5,624 nucleotides of DNA from an uncultured Clostridia bacterium (GTDB lineage Bacteria; Bacillota; Clostridia; Christensenellales; UBA1242), in contig CAKVNA010000062.1 in NCBI GenBank assembly GCA_934776915.1, positions 1 through 5,624 on the forward strand, given 5' to 3'. This document shows, piece after piece, positions 1 through 4,403 of the stretch. A program made the translations under genes and the position numbers. The notes beneath the pieces were generated by a model. The model was not told the DNA's origin, did no database searches, and worked only from the letters and a program-made list of their open reading frames with translations. The first letter of the stretch is position 1. Every line of letters starts with the position of its first letter.

Positions 1-389
1 ATGTCTTGGCTGGCGTGGATAAGTTTTCTTAAAAGTGAGTCACGCTTTACAATGTCCACATAGTGCTTTGAGTTGCTGGCACTTGGAACAATGTTTGTAA
101 GCATGGCTATGTAGTCAATTCCGCCAACGCTTTCCATAAGTCCACGCCTGTCAAGTTCGTCTGTCAGTGTTACATAGTCTATGGGCTTGTTTTGTTTAAA
201 AATTTCCTGCATACACTCAAAGATTGTTTTGTGTGCTTCGGTGTAAAAATCGTCTGGCGAAAGATTTGCCACAATGGAAAAAGCAGAATTTTCGTCAAGC
301 AAACAACAACCCAAAACAGACTGTTCTGCTTCAAGGCTGTTTGGTGAAATTCGTGCTAATTTTTTTGATTTAAGTTTATCGTTTTCCAT
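1..389 (-). CDS. dnaB: Replicative DNA helicase DnaB, N-terminal part (truncated by the window edge)
   Basis: This is the N-terminal 129 codons of the hexameric helicase that unwinds DNA at the replication fork and recruits primase. I translated it by hand from the ATG at 389-387. Residues 16-27 read PNSLEAEQSVLG, the hallmark opening of the DnaB N-terminal domain. The rest of that domain follows in family order: DDFYTEAHKTIF near 46-57, the PIDYVTLTDEL stretch near 69-79, the RGLMESVGGIDY stretch near 82-93, and the linker approach VKRDSLLRKLI near 114-124. The RecA-like ATPase domain lies outside the window, so integrity cannot be judged. An AAGGA ribosome binding site sits 6 nt before the start, and a promoter lies just upstream at 412-440. 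The usual Firmicutes neighbour rplI is absent; an unrelated membrane-protein gene precedes it. Identification is firm; only the remainder of the gene is unseen. Confidence 0.93.
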   Translation of the reverse strand, partial: MENDKLKSKKLARISPNSLEAEQSVLGCCLLDENSAFSIVANLSPDDFYTEAHKTIFECMQEIFKQNKPIDYVTLTDELDRRGLMESVGGIDYIAMLTNIVPSASNSKHYVDIVKRDSLLRKLIHASQD

Positions 390-411
390 AATTTATCCTT
401 TTAGTAGTCTT

Positions 412-440
412 ATTATCCAACAAAAATTACAAGTAGTCAA
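412..440 (-). promoter_or_regulatory. Sigma-A-type promoter for dnaB
   Basis: Reading the minus strand, a TTGACT -35 box (435-440) and a GATAAT -10 box (412-417) are separated by exactly 17 nt. Each matches the housekeeping consensus at five of six positions. The predicted transcript would start near 405, leaving a short leader with the AAGGA ribosome binding site at 396-400. The promoter begins 4 nt after the stop codon of the 98-residue gene, so dnaB can be expressed independently of the upstream cluster. Read-through from that cluster is also possible, because I see no terminator between them. Confidence 0.72.
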
Positions 441-443
441 GAG

Positions 444-740
444 TTAATCTGCAAATGGGTCACGAGTAGATTCTTTTGTTTCAATTTCTCTGCGTTTTTT
501 ATCCCGTTTGGAAAATATTATAAACCCAACGAAAAGTGCTGTGCCGAACATCAAAACTGTGCATAACACCTGGGCAACAGTTGTGTAACCCGACACTTCG
601 TTTGACAGAAGATAGTTTATAAACAAAATTATGGGAAGCGACACAAGGGCAATTATCCCCACTCTTTTGGCATAAACATAAATCATTGTTTTTGTGTCCA
701 TAACTTGCCTAGCGGTGTTTTTATCCAATTTTTTTGACAT
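444..740 (-). CDS. Small two-helix membrane protein, unknown function (98 aa)
   Basis: I do not recognise this family. The protein has a charged N-terminus, two hydrophobic segments at about residues 27-45 and 55-77 joined by a short polar loop, and a strongly basic stretch directly after the second helix (KRDKKRR near 78-84). By the positive-inside rule both ends should be cytoplasmic, forming a hairpin in the membrane. The C-terminal 20 residues are charged and end in DPFAD. The ATG at 740 is preceded by AAGGAA at a spacing of 6 nt, and that site overlaps the stop codon of the lipoprotein gene 3 nt upstream, so the two are probably translated together. A role as partner or accessory of that lipoprotein is an inference from this spacing only. 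The gene is real by its ribosome binding site, packing and clear membrane architecture. Confidence 0.78.
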   Translation of the reverse strand: MSKKLDKNTARQVMDTKTMIYVYAKRVGIIALVSLPIILFINYLLSNEVSGYTTVAQVLCTVLMFGTALFVGFIIFSKRDKKRREIETKESTRDPFAD

Positions 741-743
741 TAT

Positions 744-1892
744 TTATTCCTTTTCATTCTTTTTGCGACTTTTGCTTGTGTTTTTCTTTGCAGACTTGTT
801 TTCTTTTTCTTCAAGTGCCTTTTGCACTTCGTCATGAAGCTTAAAGGCATTGTCATTTTTTGTCACATCTTCGTTGTTATTGCCGTTTGTTGCCACAAGT
901 TGTTGAATGTGTTGAAGTGCGTTCATTCCCTTTTTGGTTTTGTTGCGTTTGTTCACTGCACAAATTGTGCCACCAATGGCAAAGACCAAAATTCCACTTG
1001 CTAGACTTATGATATACCAAATGGCTTGGTTGGCTGTTTTTCGCCAAAGTTGAATAGTGCCAGAGATGTTGTTGCCAAAGTCCCAAACATAAATGCCTGT
1101 TTCATTTTTGTTGGTGTTTGCATGAAGGCGTTTGTATGGGGTGGAAAAGCCAAAGATATATTGTGCGTCATCTTCGCTCACTCCCAAAAGGTCACACGCT
1201 GCGTCAACTATAGTTGTGCCAGTTGGATAGTTGTTGGAAGCCACTGCAAGGTCTTTTACAAGATAAGGTTCTTGCAAATTGTAATAGAAAGGTGCGCATG
1301 TTTCAAGATATGTTATTGTAAATGTTTTTTCTATCACTTCATAATCTACAACACTCACTGGTGTGTCGGACAAGGAAGTGTAGAAATCTCTGTCTATTAC
1401 AACTGCATTTCTTGCCTCGTCATAGACAAAAGCATTTGGGCAAAAGAACATTATGTAGCCATAGACGCTGGCAAAGGACATTTGAATTGAGAAGTAGTCA
1501 TATGACGAAAAGTCATTTGCTATTGCCCAATTTTTCTTTGGCTCAATTTCAAAGTCGTCACTGGTGAGAAATCTTGTGTCTTGAGTTTTGACATATTGAA
1601 ATTGCTTGTCCAAGGTGTCAAGATTTTTTTCGGCATAATTGTATATATTTCCATATAAAGCGACAAGATTTTCCTTGTAGGCGTCATTTAGGCTGCCCCC
1701 GTATTTTACAAGTAATTCATAAAGGCTTCTTCTCTGTTGGTTGTTAAGCCCCGACAAACTGACAGACAATGTGCAACGGACTTGCCCTGCGGAACTGAGT
1801 TCTGTGACAAGTGTCACCGACCCGCACCCGCAAGCGATGAGGCTCACTAGCACAAGAAAAATTGAAGTTAAGGTGTATTTTAGTTTTTTCAC
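744..1892 (-). CDS. Lipoprotein with C-terminal membrane helix and charged cytoplasmic tail (382 aa)
   Basis: Residues 1-21 form a lipoprotein signal peptide: basic start, hydrophobic core, and lipobox LIAC with Cys21 as the likely lipidated residue. A 265-residue extracytoplasmic region follows. It begins with a beta-rich stretch (SVTLVTELSSAGQVRCTLSV, 25-44) that is vaguely like the start of LppM/DUF3153-type lipoproteins, and it contains aromatic-rich segments around 131-150 and 200-210. A single hydrophobic helix at about 290-313 is followed by a tail of about 69 residues rich in Lys, Glu and Asn, so the protein appears anchored at both ends. The start codon is GTG at 1892. TAGGAG lies 5 nt upstream and overlaps the stop of the nucleoside hydrolase gene, while the nearby ATG at 1894 is out of frame and runs straight into TGA. 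I cannot assign a function; the LppM resemblance is weak. Confidence 0.85.
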   Translation of the reverse strand: MKKLKYTLTSIFLVLVSLIACGCGSVTLVTELSSAGQVRCTLSVSLSGLNNQQRRSLYELLVKYGGSLNDAYKENLVALYGNIYNYAEKNLDTLDKQFQYVKTQDTRFLTSDDFEIEPKKNWAIANDFSSYDYFSIQMSFASVYGYIMFFCPNAFVYDEARNAVVIDRDFYTSLSDTPVSVVDYEVIEKTFTITYLETCAPFYYNLQEPYLVKDLAVASNNYPTGTTIVDAACDLLGVSEDDAQYIFGFSTPYKRLHANTNKNETGIYVWDFGNNISGTIQLWRKTANQAIWYIISLASGILVFAIGGTICAVNKRNKTKKGMNALQHIQQLVATNGNNNEDVTKNDNAFKLHDEVQKALEEKENKSAKKNTSKSRKKNEKE

Positions 1893-1900
1893 ATTTTCTC

Positions 1901-2827
1901 CTAGTTATAGTTAAACAAACTTCCATAGACAAGTTTTTTAAAGGTTTCAACGTCCATATCCACGCACACGCTGGCGTTGGGGTTTGCTGACTGCATATCA
2001 CACTTTATGTAGCCATAGTCGTTACCCGATTTGTCCTTATAATATTCAACGGAAAGTTCTGCTGGTTCGGTGTGGAAAATTTCTGGGTTTGTAAGATATA
2101 TTGCACTGCAACTGTCATGGACTGCGGCACCCAAACTCCCCACATGATAGTCATTGTATTTGGTGAACATTTTGTAAAACACTTCGCCAAGGGAGTTTGC
2201 TCTGCGAATTTTTTGTTGCTCCTCTGGGGTGAAGTAGGCGATGTGTCCAAGTTCCATTGGCACCATAACAAGTGGAATGTTGCTATCTAGCACTATTTTC
2301 ATTGCTTCTGGGTCAAAGGCAATGTTAAATTCCCTATAAGGCTCTGTGGAGCCGTCTTCGTCCTTGCTCCCACCCATAAACACAATGCGAGAAATCATAT
2401 CTCTTGCTTCTGGATATTTGGTGAGAAGGTTGGCAATGTTTGTCATGGGGCCTGTGCAGAGAATGGTTGTGTTCCTTGCCATGTTTTCGCAAAGGAAATA
2501 GTGAATGGCGTCTGGACTTTTAAGGACAAAAGGTTTAAGTTTGACATTCTTTACTTTGTATCCGCCAAGTCCCGCCACGCCTTGTGCTTCTTTTGCGTAA
2601 CATGGTTGGCGTTTTAGTGGCTCGCCTGCCCCTTGTGCAACTGGCACATCTTTTTTGAACAACTCTACAAGTTTAAGGGTGTTTTTTACAGTTTCGTCAA
2701 TGGGCAAATTGCCGGCAACGGTGGATATAAGTTTGACTTCAATTTTGTCACTGTTTAGGGCTGTCATAATTGCCATTGAGTCGTCAATTCCTGGGTCAGC
2801 GTCAATGATGACATAATAATTTTTCAT
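1901..2827 (-). CDS. Nucleoside hydrolase, IunH/Rih superfamily (308 aa)
   Basis: This enzyme family hydrolyses the N-glycosidic bond of nucleosides to give ribose and free base for salvage, in the cytoplasm, using a bound calcium ion. The calcium site motif is complete: D9, D11, D15 and D16 in the DADPGIDD signature. VAGN follows with N40, then TGPMTN at 125-130, MGG at 151-153, the EFNIAFDPEA block with N168 at 166-175, and the late ligand D238 in HDSC. The length of 308 residues is normal for the family. At residue 82 the usual loop His (HG..GLG in Rih-type enzymes) is Gln, so substrate preference cannot be guessed from the sequence. The ATG overlaps the stop of the upstream gene (ATGA), and a strong GGAGG lies 6 nt before it inside that gene, pointing to coupled translation. 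The family call is secure; the substrate (pyrimidine, purine or other) is open. Confidence 0.93.
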   Translation of the reverse strand: MKNYYVIIDADPGIDDSMAIMTALNSDKIEVKLISTVAGNLPIDETVKNTLKLVELFKKDVPVAQGAGEPLKRQPCYAKEAQGVAGLGGYKVKNVKLKPFVLKSPDAIHYFLCENMARNTTILCTGPMTNIANLLTKYPEARDMISRIVFMGGSKDEDGSTEPYREFNIAFDPEAMKIVLDSNIPLVMVPMELGHIAYFTPEEQQKIRRANSLGEVFYKMFTKYNDYHVGSLGAAVHDSCSAIYLTNPEIFHTEPAELSVEYYKDKSGNDYGYIKCDMQSANPNASVCVDMDVETFKKLVYGSLFNYN

Positions 2828-3597
2828 TTGTTCCCTCCACTATAATTTTCAGCAGATTGCTCCATTTGCTTTCTGCGTTCATATTCTTCTTTCATTTTCT
2901 TTAGTTCTTCCTTGGTTGGAAGTGGTTTGGTGGCTTTGTAGCACACTTCATATTTGCTGTCTTGAGTATAAAATATCTCCTTGCAATGTCGTTCAATTTT
3001 GGTTATTAAATCTTCAAAAAGTGGCAAAGTTTCGTCATTTGACAGCAGTTTAAATTGGATAATTTCAGACTTGTTTTTTCTTCCTGTTTTTTTGTTTTGA
3101 ATTTTAAGTTTTTCTTGCTTAATTTCCACTTTAAGTCCGCCGTAGCCAAAGAGTTTGCGTGTTTCTTGCTGTGACTTAATCACCATAACAACTCGCATTT
3201 GGGCAAAGAGTTTGTCTGGGTCAAATTGCAATGTTGTTGAAAACATGGAGTTTAGGGCATTGTTTAGGAAAAAGTAATGTTTTGAAAGGCTGTCATGCAC
3301 GCCAACTTCCTTTTCCCGCTCATGACTGCGAAGATTGTCGGAATAATAATATTGTGGGCTGAAATATCTTCGTTTGATTTTAAGTTGTGCTTTGCCTCTG
3401 CAAACTCGCTTGCGAAGTAGAAGTTCGTTTTTTTCAAGCAAACTTTGAGGGTTGTCATAATAATAGTCCACAACCTTTTCCCTTGCTATGTCGTCCATGG
3501 TGTAGGTGGTCATTGTCCCAAGGAGCCTAAGTAAATGTGAATATGTGGCACTGTCAAACACAGTGTATCTTCTTTCTTGTTTGAATATATTTAACAT
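2824..3597 (-). CDS. CYTH/VTC-like triphosphate-tunnel-fold protein (257 aa)
   Basis: The strand order resembles the CYTH/VTC superfamily, whose members bind triphosphates, nucleotides or polyphosphate inside a beta barrel (adenylate cyclase CyaB, thiamine triphosphatase, polyphosphate polymerase). Residues 5-11 (FKQERRY) resemble the first strand of VTC domains. DYYYDNP at 44-50 matches the Y-F-D-T-P strand. LLLRKR then LKIKRR at 60-77 match the basic strands, and MRVVMVIK at 134-141, LKVEIKQEKL at 155-164 and DSKYEVCYK at 213-221 match the later strands and the closing SKYE-type motif. Several acidic metal-binding positions appear replaced, so activity is uncertain. Residues 229-247 form a charged, probably helical extension, and the last residues are polar. 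The start ATG has GGAG 6 nt upstream. It is the first gene of the minus-strand cluster and overlaps the nucleoside hydrolase by 4 nt. The fold call rests on motif pattern alone. Confidence 0.6.
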   Translation of the reverse strand: MLNIFKQERRYTVFDSATYSHLLRLLGTMTTYTMDDIAREKVVDYYYDNPQSLLEKNELLLRKRVCRGKAQLKIKRRYFSPQYYYSDNLRSHEREKEVGVHDSLSKHYFFLNNALNSMFSTTLQFDPDKLFAQMRVVMVIKSQQETRKLFGYGGLKVEIKQEKLKIQNKKTGRKNKSEIIQFKLLSNDETLPLFEDLITKIERHCKEIFYTQDSKYEVCYKATKPLPTKEELKKMKEEYERRKQMEQSAENYSGGNK

Positions 3598-3627
3598 ATT
3601 TTACTCCGTATAATATTTTAATAGAAA

Positions 3628-3656
3628 ATTAACAAAAACACAAATAAAAGAGCCAA
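3628..3656 (-). promoter_or_regulatory. Weak candidate promoter for the CYTH-like/nucleoside hydrolase cluster
   Basis: On the minus strand TTGGCT (3651-3656) and GTTAAT (3628-3633) are separated by 17 nt, each matching the housekeeping consensus at four of six positions. The resulting leader of about 24 nt would contain the GGAG ribosome binding site at 3604-3607. The region is very AT-rich, so a match of this quality can arise by chance. It is listed because the cluster needs a promoter somewhere in this gap. Confidence 0.25.
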
Positions 3657-3670
3657 CAAATTTAACCAAA

Positions 3671-3689
3671 CGCACAAAAATTATGTGCG
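3671..3689. promoter_or_regulatory. 19 bp near-palindrome in the divergent intergenic region (operator candidate)
   Basis: CGCACA and TGTGCG form perfect 6 bp arms around a 7 nt AT-only centre, and two further central pairs match. It is the only strong inverted repeat I see in the 186 bp between the CYTH-like gene and rubrerythrin, and it stands out because the surroundings are almost pure A/T. The position, 95 bp before the rubrerythrin start and 74 bp before the other, suits a repressor or activator site acting on either gene. The length resembles Fur/PerR-type operators, but the arm sequence is not their consensus. No U-tract follows on either strand, so it is not a standard terminator. 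Apart from this element, the weak promoter candidate and the ribosome-site hairpin, I see nothing else in this gap. Confidence 0.45.
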
Positions 3690-3762
3690 ACTTGCAAATT
3701 TTTAGACATTTTTCAAAAACAAACCTTTGTGAATTGAATATTTTGCGACAAACTGGCAAACA

Positions 3763-3777
3763 TCTCCATGAAGGAGA
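3763..3777 (+). promoter_or_regulatory. Hairpin covering the rubrerythrin ribosome binding site
   Basis: The ribosome binding site GGAG (within AAGGAG, 3771-3776) lies 7 nt before the rubrerythrin ATG. TCTCC at 3763-3767 is exactly complementary to GGAGA at 3773-3777, leaving a 5 nt loop (ATGAA). In the transcript this 5 bp stem would hide the ribosome binding site. Three of the five pairs are G-C, so the stem is modest and may open easily. A role in translational control is an inference. Confidence 0.4.
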
Positions 3778-3783
3778 AAGGAT

Positions 3784-4374
3784 ATGGACTTTGAAACATC
3801 ACAAACAAAGATAAATCTTGCTCGTGCTTTTGCGGGCGAGTGTCAAGGCGGGGCAAGATATCAATTTATTGCTCAAAAGGCAACAAAGGAAGGCAAAAAT
3901 AACATTCAAATTTTGTTTAAGGGGCTGGCAAAAAATGAAATGGCTCATGCAAAAGTTTTTTGGGACTTGCTAGGAAAACATGCCACTCAACCACAAAAAA
4001 ATATTGAAATTAAGGCGGGGTATCCGTTTGAAGACGGCGACTTGCTGCAACTTATAAAATTTGCTTCCAACAATGAAAAAAGCGAAAACACAACAATTTA
4101 TCCAAGTTTTGCAAAGATTGCCGAAGACGAGGGCTTTCGTGACATAGCAGAAAAATTTAAACTCATTGCCCTTGTGGAAAATGACCATTTTATGATACTT
4201 GACGACCTTTACAACAAGTTGAAGTCAAAAGAACTTTACATCTCGGGCAAGGAAATGACTTGGAAGTGCGACCATTGTGGACACACTCACCTTGGGAAAG
4301 AGGCGTTTAAGATGTGTCCGCTTTGCGACCTTGACCAAAATTATATTGCACTTGATATGCTAGACAAAAAGTAA
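3784..4374 (+). CDS. rbr: Rubrerythrin (196 aa)
   Basis: Rubrerythrin is a cytoplasmic non-haem iron protein of anaerobes that reduces hydrogen peroxide to water, taking electrons through its rubredoxin-type centre. The N-terminal ferritin-like four-helix domain carries the expected diiron ligands: E19, E52 with H55, the E98/E101 pair, and E132 with H135. The TIYPSFAKIAEDEGF segment (104-118) is characteristic. The C-terminal rubredoxin-like domain has C162-x2-C165 and C178-x2-C181 for one iron, with the short 12-residue spacing typical of rubrerythrins. Domain order is classical, not reversed, and the length is normal. The start is fixed by AAGGAG 7 nt upstream. It is the only plus-strand gene here, diverging from the CYTH-like cluster and converging on the ATPase, so it is transcribed alone. 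No convincing promoter was found; the palindrome upstream could be its control site. Aspartate codons are 13 GAC to 1 GAT. Confidence 0.96.
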   Translation: MDFETSQTKINLARAFAGECQGGARYQFIAQKATKEGKNNIQILFKGLAKNEMAHAKVFWDLLGKHATQPQKNIEIKAGYPFEDGDLLQLIKFASNNEKSENTTIYPSFAKIAEDEGFRDIAEKFKLIALVENDHFMILDDLYNKLKSKELYISGKEMTWKCDHCGHTHLGKEAFKMCPLCDLDQNYIALDMLDKK

Positions 4375-4377
4375 AAC

Positions 4378-4403
4378 AACCCCAAAAACTGGGGGTTATT
4401 TTT
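4378..4403. terminator. Shared hairpin terminator between rubrerythrin and the P-type ATPase
   Basis: AACCCC (4378-4383) pairs with GGGGTT (4392-4397) around an 8 nt loop. On the plus strand an A and then five T residues follow (4399-4403), giving a Rho-independent terminator for rubrerythrin 3 nt after its stop. Read on the minus strand the same stem is followed by GTTTT, so it can also end the ATPase transcript. The plus-strand T-tract overlaps the ATPase stop codon (4402-4404), which shows how tightly the convergent ends are packed. Confidence 0.82.

Noticed and set aside
1026..1490. 154-codon open frame on the plus strand inside the lipoprotein gene
   Set aside because: It lies wholly antisense to a gene with a signal peptide, ribosome site and tight operon packing. 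Its translation is Cys/His/Phe-rich without domain pattern, and no ribosome binding site fits.
1892..1894. ATG just upstream of the lipoprotein GTG start
   Set aside because: It is out of frame with the lipoprotein and is followed directly by TGA, so the GTG at 1892 is the real start.
3615..3643. TTGTGT-17-TAAAAT promoter on the minus strand
   Set aside because: The -10 box is good but the -35 matches at only three positions, and the transcript would begin on the ribosome binding site itself.
3690..3760. Promoter for rubrerythrin
   Set aside because: TAGACA at 3703-3708 is a good -35 but no acceptable -10 lies 16-18 nt downstream. I could not support any specific site, although a promoter must exist nearby.
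3768..3794. Eight-codon open frame overlapping the rubrerythrin start, possible leader peptide
   Set aside because: No ribosome binding site precedes its ATG, which sits in the loop of the small hairpin, and the length is within chance expectation.
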